The translations under genes were made by a program, and so were the position numbers. A model generated the notes under the pieces. That model did no database searches. It worked only from the letters and a program-made list of their open reading frames with translations, and was not told where the DNA came from. From positions 43,945 through 107,944 of the forward strand of contig QHVT01000021.1 of the NCBI GenBank assembly GCA_003223645.1: a DNA stretch of 64,000 nt. The letters run 5' to 3'. Below, piece by piece: positions 26,024-34,486 of this stretch. Source of the stretch: Acidobacteriota bacterium. Its GTDB lineage: Bacteria; Acidobacteriota; Thermoanaerobaculia; Gp7-AA8. Numbering within the stretch: position 1 is the stretch's first letter; every line of letters begins with the position of its first letter.

Positions 26024-26145
26024 TAAGAGGTTGTGAAAAAATCTCCGTCATCCTGAGGCGCGCAGACGCCGAAGGATCTCTCACTGCGAAGCATTTGCGT
26101 ATTCGGAGATCCTTCGCCGTCTTCGCGGCTCAGGATGACGGTGAA
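26024..26145. repeat. Family B palindromic repeat
   Basis: It starts GAGGTTGTGAAAAAATCTCC then CGTCATCCTGAGGCGC, has GAAGGATCT and AGATCCTTCGCC arms in the middle, and ends CGCGGCTCAGGATGACGG. Related copies lie at 13359-13645 (interrupted), 37756-37873 and 63285-63420. The gap 25975-26311 holds only this and a family C array. Confidence 0.85.
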
Positions 26146-26261
26146 GAGCTCTCCGATCCCTTTCGCATGGTCCTCCAACAACCCATGCGTCGCAAACTCG
26201 AATTCATAGATCTCCGCATGCGGGATCCATCGCTTGAGCAACGCGCCGCTGACAGCGGTAC

Positions 26262-26315
26262 CGCGTGACCGCGCAACCGCGCAACCGCGCAACTGCGTAG
26301 CCGCGCAACCGTCAC
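26262..26315. repeat. Family C repeat array
   Basis: Six or seven contiguous 8-base words of the CGCGCAAC/CGCGTGAC kind run up to the murI stop codon. Confidence 0.75.
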
Positions 26316-27154
26316 AACGCCACCAGCTCTAGATTCTCGATCTCGTGCTCAAGGAACTCTCCCGCGATTCTGCGAAAGCGCTCCTCGGCATCCGTCACGA
26401 AGAAGTGATACTCGGGATCGTCAACGCCGCGCGTGACGCCGAGCGCTTCGCGCACCGTGTGCGCGGTCGTCTCTGCGCTGTCGACGATGTGCACCGCGTT
26501 GCCGACGACCTGCTCGATCGTGCCGCGCAGGATCGGATAGTGCGTGCATCCGAGGACGAGCGTGTCGATGCCGTGATCGATGAGAGGCTCGAGATAGATC
26601 TCCGCGACCTCGCGCGCGACGTGCGTGTTCGCCCACCCCTCTTCCGCCAGCGGCACGAACAGCGGCGCGGCGGACTCGATCACTTCGACGTCGGGATCGA
26701 GCGCCTTGATCGCGTTCGTGTACGCCTTCGACTTCACCGTCCCCTCGGTTGCAATGACGCCGACGACTCCGGAGGTGCGATCGACTGCCGCACGCGCACC
26801 CGGCTCGACGACTCCGATGACAGGAATCGACAGCGTCTCTTTCAACTTCGGCAGCGCCGCCGCGGTCGCGGTGTTGCACGCGACGACGAGCATCGAGATG
26901 TCGTACGTCATCAGATGACGCGCGGCTTCGAGCGAATAGCGGACGACCGTCGACGGCGACTTCGTCCCGTACGGCACGCGCGCACAATCGCCGAGGTAGA
27001 CGAGCGGCTGGCGAGGGAGCGCGCGCGAGACCTCGCGGAAGACGGTGAGGCCGCCCACGCCTGAATCGAAGATGCCGATCGGACGCGGCCGCCCGTGGGA
27101 CGGGATTGAGGATTGAGGATTGAGGATTGAGGAATTGCGCTCGCTACGCGTCAT
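26312..27154 (-). CDS. murI: Glutamate racemase
   Basis: A 280-residue racemase making D-glutamate for peptidoglycan. IGIFDSGVGGLTVFREV carries the first catalytic loop, VVACNTATAAALP the first catalytic Cys, and VLGCTHYPILRGTIEQ the second. The protein is complete. The only usable start is ATG 27154, preceded by GAGGAAC, giving a ~24-residue N-terminal extension before PIGIFDSG. That extension is encoded by the GGATTGA repeat. Such proteins usually begin one to six residues before this motif. Confidence 0.94.
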   Translation of the reverse strand: MTRSERNSSILNPQSSIPSHGRPRPIGIFDSGVGGLTVFREVSRALPRQPLVYLGDCARVPYGTKSPSTVVRYSLEAARHLMTYDISMLVVACNTATAAALPKLKETLSIPVIGVVEPGARAAVDRTSGVVGVIATEGTVKSKAYTNAIKALDPDVEVIESAAPLFVPLAEEGWANTHVAREVAEIYLEPLIDHGIDTLVLGCTHYPILRGTIEQVVGNAVHIVDSAETTAHTVREALGVTRGVDDPEYHFFVTDAEERFRRIAGEFLEHEIENLELVAL

Positions 27155-27191
27155 CCTGTCTGTTCCTCAATCCTCAATTCTCAATCCTCAA
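27107..27191. repeat. Inverted repeat of GGATTGA units spanning murI start and NtrC stop
   Basis: The left arm is four GGATTGA words; the right arm is CTCAATC words. The left arm is translated in murI ([11 protein letters not shown]). The TGA in the right arm is the stop of the NtrC-type gene. Confidence 0.85.
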
Positions 27192-28579
27192 TCCGCGGAC
27201 GCGTCGGCAGTCATGCTGCCGCCGCTTTCGCGCTTGATGTTGTACTGCTCGATTTTCTTGTAGAGGTTCGAGCGCGGCGTGTCGATCGCCTCGGCCGTCT
27301 TCGACACGTTCCAGCCGTGCTCGCGCAGCTTGGCGATGATGAACGCCTTCTCCGCCTCGTCCTTGAACTCCTGCAGCGTCGAGAGACGCATCGCGCTGCT
27401 GATGATGTCGGTCGGCGTGCGGAAAAACTCCGCCGGCAGATCGGTGATGTCGATCTTGTCCGCCGGAACCATGATCACGAGCCGCTCGATCATGTTGCGC
27501 AGCTCGCGCACGTTGCCGCGCCACGGCGCATCGGCGAGCGCCTTGAGCGCCGTCGGCGTGAACTCTTTCGGATGATAGTTGTGCTCTTCCGCGAACAGCC
27601 GCGCGAAATGCTGCGCGAGCTGCGCCGTGTCGTCCTTCCGTTCGCGCAGCGGAGGCGTGCGGATCGGGATGACATTCAGCCGATAGTAAAGATCCTCGCG
27701 AAATCGTCCGGCGCGGATCTCCTCGGTCAAATCCTTGTTCGTCGCCGCGATCACGCGGACATCCACTTTCACAACCGTTGCCGACCCGACAGGCTCGACC
27801 TCGCCTTCCTGCAACACGCGCAACACTTTCGCCTGCGTGCGCAGCGACATGTCGCCGATCTCATCGAGAAAAATCGTCCCGCCGTCCGCGGCCACGAATT
27901 TCCCCGTCTGCTTGCGCACCGCGCCGGTGAACGAGCCCTTCTCGTGTCCGAACAGTTCCGACTCGATCAGCTCTTCCGGAATCGCCGCGCAGTTGACCTG
28001 GATGAATGATTGATTCGCGCGCGACGAGCGTCGATGAATCTCGCGCGCGACGAGCTCCTTGCCCGTGCCCGACTCGCCGGTGATCAGCACCGTCGCCTTC
28101 GTCGGCGCCGCGCGCTCGATCTGCGACTTCAGGTCCTTCATCAGCGACGACTCGCCGACGAGCTGATACTCCTTCTCCGCTTTCTCTTTGAGCTCGGTGT
28201 TCTCTTCCTCGAGCGAGCGCTGCCGGACCGCGTTGCGGACGGTGAGCAGCAGCTTGTCGCGATTCAGCGGCTTCTCGAGAAAATCGTACGCGCCGCGCTT
28301 CGTGCACTCGACCGCCGTGTGCACGTCGCCGTGCCCCGACACCATCACCACCGGCGATCCGATGCGCTGCTCTTTCAGGTTATCGAGCACCTCGATCCCG
28401 TCCAGCACCGGCATCTTGATGTCGAGCAGGATCGCGTCGTACGGAACCTTCGAAGCCTTATCGAGCCCGTCCTGCCCCGACCGCGCTTCATCGACGCGAT
28501 ACCCCTCGTACTCCAACGTCATCCGGATCGCTTCGCGAATCGCGGTCTCGTCGTCGATGACCAACACTCGATACGGCAT
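27188..28579 (-). CDS. NtrC-family sigma-54-dependent response regulator
   Basis: A 463-residue three-domain activator. Receiver: VLVIDDE, phospho-Asp in [18 protein letters not shown]+ domain: Walker [24 protein letters not shown] sigma-54 contact loop (Ser for the first Ala of GAFTGA), Walker [15 protein letters not shown]-terminal Fis-type [23 protein letters not shown]. It should activate sigma-54 promoters when phosphorylated. No kinase is adjacent. Its final codons run into the GGATTGA repeat that lies between it and murI. Confidence 0.95.
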   Translation of the reverse strand: MPYRVLVIDDETAIREAIRMTLEYEGYRVDEARSGQDGLDKASKVPYDAILLDIKMPVLDGIEVLDNLKEQRIGSPVVMVSGHGDVHTAVECTKRGAYDFLEKPLNRDKLLLTVRNAVRQRSLEEENTELKEKAEKEYQLVGESSLMKDLKSQIERAAPTKATVLITGESGTGKELVAREIHRRSSRANQSFIQVNCAAIPEELIESELFGHEKGSFTGAVRKQTGKFVAADGGTIFLDEIGDMSLRTQAKVLRVLQEGEVEPVGSATVVKVDVRVIAATNKDLTEEIRAGRFREDLYYRLNVIPIRTPPLRERKDDTAQLAQHFARLFAEEHNYHPKEFTPTALKALADAPWRGNVRELRNMIERLVIMVPADKIDITDLPAEFFRTPTDIISSAMRLSTLQEFKDEAEKAFIIAKLREHGWNVSKTAEAIDTPRSNLYKKIEQYNIKRESGGSMTADASAD

Positions 28580-28650
28580 TCAATTGACCTCTTCGTGCAT
28601 GAGTCCGGCCAGGATTCTATGCGAAGGAGTCCGAGGTATCCTCGGCAGTA

Positions 28651-29172
28651 ATGCAGCTTGACGACGTACTGCGAAGCTTCAGCTCTTTTCTCGAACGCGA
28701 GCGAATTCGTTATGCCTTGATCGGCGGGCTTGCAATGAACGCGTGGGGATCAGGCCGAACGACGCAGGATGCAGACTTTGTTGTGGAGTTATCCAACCGC
28801 GAGCGTGTCATCGAGTTCGCCGAGTCGGCAGGATACGAAACGATCCATATTTCGGATGGCTACTCCAATCATGTACGCGGATCAGATCGGGTCGACTTTA
28901 TGTACGTCGACGCAGCAACGGCCAACCAACTTTTCACGGCCGCGGAACATCGAGTGGTTGTCGGCGACATCTCAGTTCCGGTTGCAAGACCCGAACATCT
29001 CGCCGCGATGAAAGCCATCGCGATCAAATGGGCTCCACGTCGCGCCTATCGAGACATCAGCGACGTTCTGTTTCTCTTGCGACTCCCCGGAGTTGATCGC
29101 GAGTTCATCCGGGAGTACTTTACCCGAAAGGGACTGTTGGAAATATTCGATGACATCGAGAAGCGCATTTGA
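28651..29172 (+). CDS. Nucleotidyltransferase-fold protein (AbiEii/DUF6036-like)
   Basis: A 173-residue protein with YALIGGLAMNAWGSGRTTQDADFVV, the GG...R.T.DxD pattern of minimal nucleotidyltransferases, and a third acidic residue in VDFMYVD. Relatives act as toxin-side nucleotidyltransferases in toxin-antitoxin or phage-abortive modules. A TATCCT lies eight bases before the ATG, suggesting a leaderless message. It overlaps a small downstream gene by 23 bases. GC content appears lower than in the neighbours, consistent with transfer. Confidence 0.82.
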   Translation: MQLDDVLRSFSSFLERERIRYALIGGLAMNAWGSGRTTQDADFVVELSNRERVIEFAESAGYETIHISDGYSNHVRGSDRVDFMYVDAATANQLFTAAEHRVVVGDISVPVARPEHLAAMKAIAIKWAPRRAYRDISDVLFLLRLPGVDREFIREYFTRKGLLEIFDDIEKRI

Positions 29173-29350
29173 CATTCAAACGTTGAATTTTCCCGAGCCA
29201 ACACCGGAGGACATCGAAGCGCTCGATCGAGCCGAGCAGCTGAACAAAATGTCACCGGCCGAGTATCTCGAGTTTCTTCACTCCGTTTCCGCCCACCTCC
29301 CGCCCTCGCGCGAAACCAACTCCGACTCCGACGAACCGTTCACGCTTTGA
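29150..29350 (+). CDS. Small acidic partner protein of the nucleotidyltransferase
   Basis: A 66-residue acidic protein (PEPTPEDIEALDRAEQL, SPAEYLEFLHSV) with a predicted helical middle and disordered Ser/Glu-rich end. It overlaps the end of the nucleotidyltransferase gene in another frame, a typical arrangement for a co-translated two-gene module. No family is recognised; an antitoxin role is inference from arrangement only. Confidence 0.55.
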   Translation: MTSRSAFDIQTLNFPEPTPEDIEALDRAEQLNKMSPAEYLEFLHSVSAHLPPSRETNSDSDEPFTL

Positions 29351-29358
29351 CGGAGTCT

Positions 29359-29427
29359 TGGAGTGGCGCGCGCTTCCAGCGCGCCTCAAAGGTTCCTGAA
29401 GGCGCGCTGGAAGCGCGCACCACTCCA
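29359..29427. repeat. Palindromic repeat, TGGAGTGG...CCACTCCA family
   Basis: The arms TGGAGTGGCGCGCGCTTCCA and TGGAAGCGCGCACCACTCCA flank a 20-base loop. The same arms in shorter form lie inside the glycosyltransferase gene at 33856-33912. Confidence 0.85.
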
Positions 29428-29456
29428 CTCTGTATCCTGAGTAGAATGCGCCCGCC

Positions 29457-30893
29457 ATGTTTGTCGACATCTCTCGTGAGTTGAAGTTCTCGAAGCTCGA
29501 TCATCTATTCGTTCTCCTCGCCGAGGGGAAGCATGACGACCTTTCTCTTCCCGATCCGATCCGGAAAATCGTTCGCGATGCCGCGTTCGACGGGCGCGCC
29601 GACGTCGTGGTCACGATCCTCGGACACGAGCCGCGCAAGGTCACGCTGATCGGAGTCGGAAAGAGCGACGCGCTGACGATCCGCGGCGTTCGCGCGCAGC
29701 TGACCGCCGTCGGGCGGATCGCGAAGAAGCATCGCGACAAATCGATCGGCGTGATTTTTCCGTACGCGCAGCCGGAGACGAGCGCCGTCGCCGACGCGCT
29801 CGCGCAGAGCGACTATAAGTACGACCCGTACATCACCGTCAAGAAAGATCTGAAGCGATATCCGATCGACGCGGCGCTGCTCGCGCCGCCGTCGCTCGAC
29901 AAGAAGAGCGTCGCCCAGCTCGCGGACCACGCGCGCGCGATCGCGGCGGGCGTCAACACGGTCCGCGATCTCGGCAACACGCCGTGCAACGTGATGACGC
30001 CGGAGCGGCTCGCCGAGCGCGCGCAGGAAGTGTCGAAAGACGCCGGCGTGAAGTGCACGGTCTACACGAAGCGCGACATCGAGAAGATGAAGATGGGCGG
30101 CCTCATCGCCGTCAATCGCGGCAGCGATCTCGAGCCGCGCTTCGTGGTGATGGAGTACACGCCGAAGAAAGCGAAGAAGCACGTCGCGCTGGTCGGCAAG
30201 GGCATCACCTTCGACTCCGGCGGGATCTCCATCAAGCCCGCCGAGAAAATGGAAGAGATGAAGTTCGACATGTGCGGCGCCGCCGCCGTGATCGGCATCG
30301 TCGAAGCGGCGGCGAAGCTCGAGCTGCCGGTAAAGATCACCGGCATTTTCGCGGCGACCGAAAATCTGCCGAGCGGCAGCGCGTACAAGCCGGGAGAGAT
30401 CATCACGATGATGAACGGCAAGACCGTCGAGATCGTGAATACCGACGCCGAAGGGCGCATGATCCTCGGCGACGCGCTGCATTACGCGTCGAGCCTGAAG
30501 CCCGATCACATCATCGACTACGCGACGCTCACCGGCGCGTGCGTCGTCGCGCTGGCCGGCGACGCGGCCGGCCTCTTCACGGACGACGACGCTTTGGCTC
30601 GGAACTTGATCCATGCTGGAGAGCGCACCGGTGAGCGCCTCTGGAGACTTCCTCTTTGGGACGAATACAAAGACCTGATCCGCAGCGAGTGGGCCGACAT
30701 GAAGAACAGCGGCGGCCGCTGGGGCGGCGCGATCACCGCCGCGGTGTTTCTGAAGGAGTTCGTCGATTGTCCGTCATGGGCTCACCTCGACATCGCCGGA
30801 ACGGCGTACGCGGAGAACGAGTCGCCGCGCGAAGCGAAGGGCGCGACCGGCGCGGGCGTGCGCGTCACCATCGAGTTCCTGCAGTCGTTATAG
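29457..30893 (+). CDS. pepA: Leucyl aminopeptidase (M17)
   Basis: A 478-residue cytoplasmic aminopeptidase. Metal and catalytic motifs are present: GKGITFDSGGISIKP (Lys and Asp ligands), KFDMCGAAAVIG, and NTDAEGRMILGDAL (the M17 signature with bicarbonate-binding Arg). The end has WAHLDIAGTAY. It removes N-terminal residues from peptides using two metal ions. Length is normal. A TATCCT 18 bases before the ATG suggests a short leader. Confidence 0.95.
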   Translation: MFVDISRELKFSKLDHLFVLLAEGKHDDLSLPDPIRKIVRDAAFDGRADVVVTILGHEPRKVTLIGVGKSDALTIRGVRAQLTAVGRIAKKHRDKSIGVIFPYAQPETSAVADALAQSDYKYDPYITVKKDLKRYPIDAALLAPPSLDKKSVAQLADHARAIAAGVNTVRDLGNTPCNVMTPERLAERAQEVSKDAGVKCTVYTKRDIEKMKMGGLIAVNRGSDLEPRFVVMEYTPKKAKKHVALVGKGITFDSGGISIKPAEKMEEMKFDMCGAAAVIGIVEAAAKLELPVKITGIFAATENLPSGSAYKPGEIITMMNGKTVEIVNTDAEGRMILGDALHYASSLKPDHIIDYATLTGACVVALAGDAAGLFTDDDALARNLIHAGERTGERLWRLPLWDEYKDLIRSEWADMKNSGGRWGGAITAAVFLKEFVDCPSWAHLDIAGTAYAENESPREAKGATGAGVRVTIEFLQSL

Positions 30894-30894
30894 G

Positions 30895-30965
30895 GTTGCG
30901 CGGTGACGCGGTCGCGCGGTTGCGCGGCAAAGACTTCACCGCGCGACTGCGCAACTGCGCAACCG
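30895..30965. repeat. Family C repeat array overlapping a signal peptide
   Basis: The left half is four contiguous 8-base words (TTGCGCGG, TGACGCGG, TCGCGCGG, TTGCGCGG). The right half is the complement (CGCGCGAC, TGCGCAAC). It is translated into the N-region of the lipoprotein that follows. Confidence 0.75.
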
Positions 30966-31978
30966 CGGCGCTTCTGGCGCTGCTCATTGCGTGCGGCGGC
31001 GGCGCGAAGAAAGTGCCCGTCGCTCCGCCGGCCGAGCCGCAGATCGACTTCACGGCGATCGACTCGCCGAGCCTGCAGTTTCTTCCGCGACACGAAGAAG
31101 CGCCGGGATGGCGTCTCGAAGAGGATCCCATCGTCGTCCCCGGCGATCGAATCAACACGTATCTCGGACCCGACGGTGCGCACTTCACGCGCTACGAAAT
31201 GATCGACGTGACGGCCGGCAAATACACGTCGACCAAAGATCCCGGCTTCGCGATCGTCGAGATCTTCCGCTTCCCCGACTTCGTCAAAGCGTTCGGCGCG
31301 TACTCGATGCGCAAAGAAGCGGTGCGCCGCTTCATCCCGGTGCAGAACGAAGGCTACGTCAGCAAGTTCGCGGTGCACGTCTGGCGCGGTCCGTTCTACA
31401 TCCGCGTCACCGGCGGATCGCAGAACGCGTTCGAGTCGCTGACGCAGCTCGCGTCGTTCGTCGCCGAGCGCATGCCCGCCGCGCCCTCGAAGCCGGCCGT
31501 GTTCAACTTTTTCCCCGGCGACCCGCGCGTCCCGAACAGCGAGCGCTACTCCGCCGATAAAGGGTTCGGGCAGACGATCCTCGGCAATTCGTTTCAGGCG
31601 ACGTTCAACGTCGGCGGCGAGTCGCTCGACGGATTGATCATTCCGGCCGCGAACAAACAGTCCGGCGGCAAGATCCTCGACACCTACCGCGCGCTCTACA
31701 TCCGTAACGGCAAGCTGCTCGACCCGATCCCGAACCTCGGCGAGGACAATTTCACGGCCGAGGACAAGTACCTCGGGCGCGTCGTCGCGTTCCGCATCGA
31801 TCGCTTCGTGATCGCCTTCAACGGCTACGGCGACCGCCAGAAACTCGTCGACCTCGCCGTCGCCACCGACGCGCGCATCCTCGGCTCGATCCGCAAACAG
31901 CTCGTCATCGCCGACAAAACGATCGAGCCGCAGCAACGCACGAACACGAACCAGCCGCCGTGGGCGAGACGACCGTAG
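30896..31978 (+). CDS. Lipoprotein of unknown function with repeat-derived signal peptide
   Basis: About 360 residues. The lipobox LLALLIAC-GGG is clear. The mature part is well ordered (PVAPPAEPQIDFTAID, EEDPIVVPGDRINTYLGPDG, YVSKFAVHVWRGPFYIRVTGG, TFNVGGESLDGLIIPA) and ends in a Pro/Asn-rich tail. Residues before the lipobox are encoded by a family C repeat. No ATG or GTG exists in frame near the signal peptide, so TTG at 30896 or 30920 is inferred. It begins two bases after the pepA stop. The function is unknown; envelope location is likely. Confidence 0.7.
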   Translation: MRGDAVARLRGKDFTARLRNCATAALLALLIACGGGAKKVPVAPPAEPQIDFTAIDSPSLQFLPRHEEAPGWRLEEDPIVVPGDRINTYLGPDGAHFTRYEMIDVTAGKYTSTKDPGFAIVEIFRFPDFVKAFGAYSMRKEAVRRFIPVQNEGYVSKFAVHVWRGPFYIRVTGGSQNAFESLTQLASFVAERMPAAPSKPAVFNFFPGDPRVPNSERYSADKGFGQTILGNSFQATFNVGGESLDGLIIPAANKQSGGKILDTYRALYIRNGKLLDPIPNLGEDNFTAEDKYLGRVVAFRIDRFVIAFNGYGDRQKLVDLAVATDARILGSIRKQLVIADKTIEPQQRTNTNQPPWARRP

Positions 31979-32010
31979 CCTCCCGGCCTCCAGGCCTCCT
32001 CGCCTCCGAG

Positions 32011-32498
32011 GAACGAAAACAGGCCCGTCGCAAACGAAAACAGGCCCGTTGCAAATGAAAACAGGCCCGTCGCAAACGAAAACAGGCCCGTTGCAAACGA
32101 AAACAGGCCCGTTGCAAATGAAAACGGGCCGGTTGCAAATGAAAACAGGCCAGTTGCAAATGAAAACAGGCCAGTTGCAAATGAAAACGGGCCCGTTGCA
32201 AATGAAAACAGGCCAGTTGCAAATGAAAACAGGCCCGTCGCAAACGAAAACAGGCCAGTTGCAAATGAAAACAGGCCAGTTGCAAATGAAAACGGGCCGG
32301 TTGCAAATGAAAACAGGCCAGTTGCAAATGAAAACGGGCCGGTTGCAAATGAAAACAGGCCAGTTGCAAATGAAAACAGGCCAGTTGCAAATGAAAACAG
32401 GCCGGTTGCAAACGAAAACGGGCCGGTTGCAAACGAAAACGGGCCGGTTGCAAACGAAAACGGGCCGGTTGCAAACGAAAACAGGCCCGTCGCAAACG
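32011..32498. repeat. 21-bp minisatellite, 22 full copies plus a partial
   Basis: Strictly 21-base units of the form RGGCC-N-GT-Y-GCAAA-Y-GAAAAC run from 32021 to 32482, with a partial unit at each end. Only four positions vary (A/G at 1, C/A/G at 6, T/C at 9 and 15), and the last two vary together in most copies. The array has no stop in three frames because 21 is a multiple of three, but the variants change residues in those frames, so I do not call a gene. The remaining 130 bases before moaC hold nothing recognisable. Confidence 0.95.
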
Positions 32499-32630
32499 TG
32501 ATTTAGGAGTTTGCGCGGCAGAAACGACGATCTCAGGCGCGTTGCGCCGCTCGAAGCCGCATTGGTGACGTGGCGGCAAGCAGGCCGCAAGGCGGAGCAA
32601 TCCACGCAGCCGCCCGTGGCGGCTCGGCGG

Positions 32631-33107
32631 CTATCTTTCCCACGTTCCCGACTTCCCGCCCGACTTGCGCACGAGCTGCAGCCCGTCGATCACAATCCCC
32701 TTCTCCGCGCTCTTGCACATGTCGTAAATCGTGAGCGCGGCGACGGCGCATGCGGTCATCGCTTCCATCTCCACGCCGGTCTTCCCTTCGCAGCGGACGA
32801 TCGCGTGGATCTCGATCGTGCCGGCGCTCGCGTCGAGATCGAACGTGATGTCGACGGAGTCGAGGCCGATCGGATGCGCCAGCGGAATGAGCGACGGCGT
32901 TTGCTTCGCGGCGAGGACGCCGGCGATTTTCGCGGTGGTGAGGACGTCGCCTTTCGGCAGCGCGCGCTCGACGAGACGCTGCAGCGTTTCCGGCGACATG
33001 CGGACTGTCGCCGAGGCAGTCGCTTCGCGCTGTGTGGTGCGCTTGGAGCCGACGTGCACCATCGAGATGCCGCCCGTGTCGTCGAGATGCGAGAAATCTT
33101 TAGCCAT
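32631..33107 (-). CDS. moaC: Cyclic pyranopterin monophosphate synthase
   Basis: A 158-residue MoaC for molybdenum-cofactor biosynthesis. The sequence has FSHLDDTGGISMVHVG, KQTPSLIPLAHPIGL, and GVEMEAMTACAVAALTIYDMCK with the conserved Lys/His set. The ATG at 33107 overlaps the mobA stop by eight bases (ATGGCTAA), so the two are translationally coupled. Cytoplasmic, full length. Confidence 0.96.
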   Translation of the reverse strand: MAKDFSHLDDTGGISMVHVGSKRTTQREATASATVRMSPETLQRLVERALPKGDVLTTAKIAGVLAAKQTPSLIPLAHPIGLDSVDITFDLDASAGTIEIHAIVRCEGKTGVEMEAMTACAVAALTIYDMCKSAEKGIVIDGLQLVRKSGGKSGTWER

Positions 33108-33585
33108 ACAACCTCTCCGCGGCCGCAAGCTCCTCCGGCGTATTGACGTTCATCAGCGGCTCGCCGCCGAACCTCGCCCGCAGCTCCTCCTCGCCGATCA
33201 TGTCGCGTTTATTGAGTCCGCGCAAATCGAATCGCTCCGCTGCGATGCGCTGCTCGATCTCCGGCAGCAGCGACGCGTCCCACACCGCGCAAAGCAGCTG
33301 CGGCTCGCCGTTCCACATCGCCATCCCGCCGCGATCGCGCAGGAATCGCAGCACGTCGCTCGTGATCAGCGGATAGTCGACCGCGAGGATGAACGCGTGC
33401 GACTGCACGTCGCGCAGCGCGCGTGCGACGCCGAAGATCGGAGCTCGCTCCCCTTCCTCCCAATCGATCGCGATCACGTCGTCGAACACCGGCCGCGCCG
33501 CCGCTGCCACGCGATCGTAAAAAAGCGCGCGCTTCGAGCGTCCCATGCGCGACGAACGGCCGCCGGTGAGCACGTAGCAGTTCAT
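33100..33585 (-). CDS. mobA: Molybdenum cofactor guanylyltransferase
   Basis: A 161-residue NTP-transferase fold. The N-terminal YVLTGGRSSRMGRSK is the nucleotide-binding LxGGxSxRMGxxK loop. VDYPLITSDVLRFL holds the metal-binding Asp, and NVNTPEEL the C-terminal motif. It adds GMP to molybdopterin. It is slightly shorter than E. coli MobA. The ATG at 33585 is chosen because the frame upstream is only the GGATGGC repeat. It forms an operon with moaC. Confidence 0.9.
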   Translation of the reverse strand: MNCYVLTGGRSSRMGRSKRALFYDRVAAAARPVFDDVIAIDWEEGERAPIFGVARALRDVQSHAFILAVDYPLITSDVLRFLRDRGGMAMWNGEPQLLCAVWDASLLPEIEQRIAAERFDLRGLNKRDMIGEEELRARFGGEPLMNVNTPEELAAAERLYG

Positions 33586-33672
33586 GTTGGATGGCGGATG
33601 GCGGATGGCAGATGGCAGATGGCGGAGAGCGCGAAGAGTCGTCGCCATCCGCCATCCGCCATCCGCCATCCA
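33586..33672. repeat. Inverted repeat of GGATGGC units
   Basis: Five GGATGGC/AGATGGC words face four CCATCCGC words across ~25 bases. It fills the divergent promoter region between mobA and the glycosyltransferase. Confidence 0.85.
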
Positions 33673-33692
33673 ACAGAGGTTAGCATCCGCGC

Positions 33693-34400
33693 GTGCCGGT
33701 CAGCGTCGTGATTCCCACGCTCAACGAAGAGGCGCGCCTCGGCGCGACGATCGATGCGGCGTTTGCGGCGGGGGCGGCCGAGGTGATCGTGGCGGATGGT
33801 GGGAGCAGCGATGCGACCGTGGCGATCGCGCAGTCGCGCGGCGCGCGAGTGCTTCGAGTGGTGCGCGCCTCCGGCGCTTTGACGGAGGGCGCGCCGGAGG
33901 CGCGCACCACTCCACGCGCGAGCCAGCTCAACGCCGGCGCTCGCGAAGCGAAACACGACGCCGTCATCTTTCTCCACGCGGACACGTTCCTGCCGGAAGG
34001 CGCATGCAAAGCGATTGAGAGCGCGATGAAAGCGGGCGTCGTCTTCGGCGGCTTCCGCATCGCGTTCATCGAAGACGGATTGCGCGTCGTCGCCGCACTG
34101 ATCAATGCTCGAACGCGACTGACGCGCAAGCCGTGGGGCGATCAGGCGCAATTCGTCGCCCGCGACGCGTTCCTGCGCGCCGGCGGCTACCGCGAGCTCC
34201 CGATCATGGAAGACTACGAGCTCGCGCGGCGGATGAAGCGCATCGGGCGGACGGCGATGCTGCCGCTCGCCGTCCGCACCTCCGGCCGCCGCTTTCGCGA
34301 GCTCGGCTCCTTTCGCACCGCCGCGCTCAACTGGTGGATCATCGCCTGCTACCACGCCGGCGTCTCGCCGGAGCGCCTCGCGCGATGGTACCGAGGGTAG
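33693..34400 (+). CDS. Family 2 glycosyltransferase (TIGR04283-like) with a repeat-encoded insertion
   Basis: A 235-residue GT-A fold. PVSVVIPTLNEEARL is the N-terminal strand, IVADGGSSDATVAIA the nucleotide-sugar loop, and FLHADTFLPEGA the DxD-like site. GGYRELPIMEDYELARRMKR is the ED acceptor motif, and it ends at WYRG as in small TIGR04283 enzymes. Between GARVLRV and ASQLNAGAREA lie ~19 extra residues (RASGALTEGAPEARTTP) encoded by a palindrome. The GTG start at 33693 follows the repeat. It probably transfers a sugar to a lipid or small acceptor. Confidence 0.88.
   Translation: MPVSVVIPTLNEEARLGATIDAAFAAGAAEVIVADGGSSDATVAIAQSRGARVLRVVRASGALTEGAPEARTTPRASQLNAGAREAKHDAVIFLHADTFLPEGACKAIESAMKAGVVFGGFRIAFIEDGLRVVAALINARTRLTRKPWGDQAQFVARDAFLRAGGYRELPIMEDYELARRMKRIGRTAMLPLAVRTSGRRFRELGSFRTAALNWWIIACYHAGVSPERLARWYRG
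33856..33912. repeat. 57-bp in-frame palindrome inside the glycosyltransferase gene
   Basis: The arms GAGTGGTGCGCGCCTCCGG and CCGGAGGCGCGCACCACTC are fully complementary. The length is 19 codons. It is related to the intergenic palindrome at 29359-29427. Confidence 0.88.
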
Positions 34401-34485
34401 TTGCGCGGTTACGCGGTCGCGCGGTTACGCAGTTACGCGGCAGGCACGCCTCCGCGCAACCGCGAGACCGCGCAACCGCGCAACC
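34401..34485. repeat. Family C repeat array between convergent genes
   Basis: Left: five 8-base words (TTGCGCGG, TTACGCGG, TCGCGCGG, TTACGCAG, TTACGCGG). Right: the complement CGCGCAAC, CGCGAGAC, CGCGCAAC. It could fold into one long stem. Confidence 0.8.
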
Positions 34486-34486
34486 C

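Noticed and set aside
28651..29350. Classic MNT/HEPN toxin-antitoxin pair
   Set aside because: The nucleotidyltransferase fits, but the small downstream protein lacks the HEPN R-x4-6-H motif and the order is unusual; left as a possible module only.
32011..32498. CRISPR array
   Set aside because: Units are contiguous with no unique spacers and no cas genes are present.
30782..32605. Minus-strand frame with VFICNWP heptapeptide repeats
   Set aside because: Arises because a 21-bp repeat lacks stops in several frames; unit variants change residues, and the rest of the frame is antisense to pepA and the lipoprotein gene.
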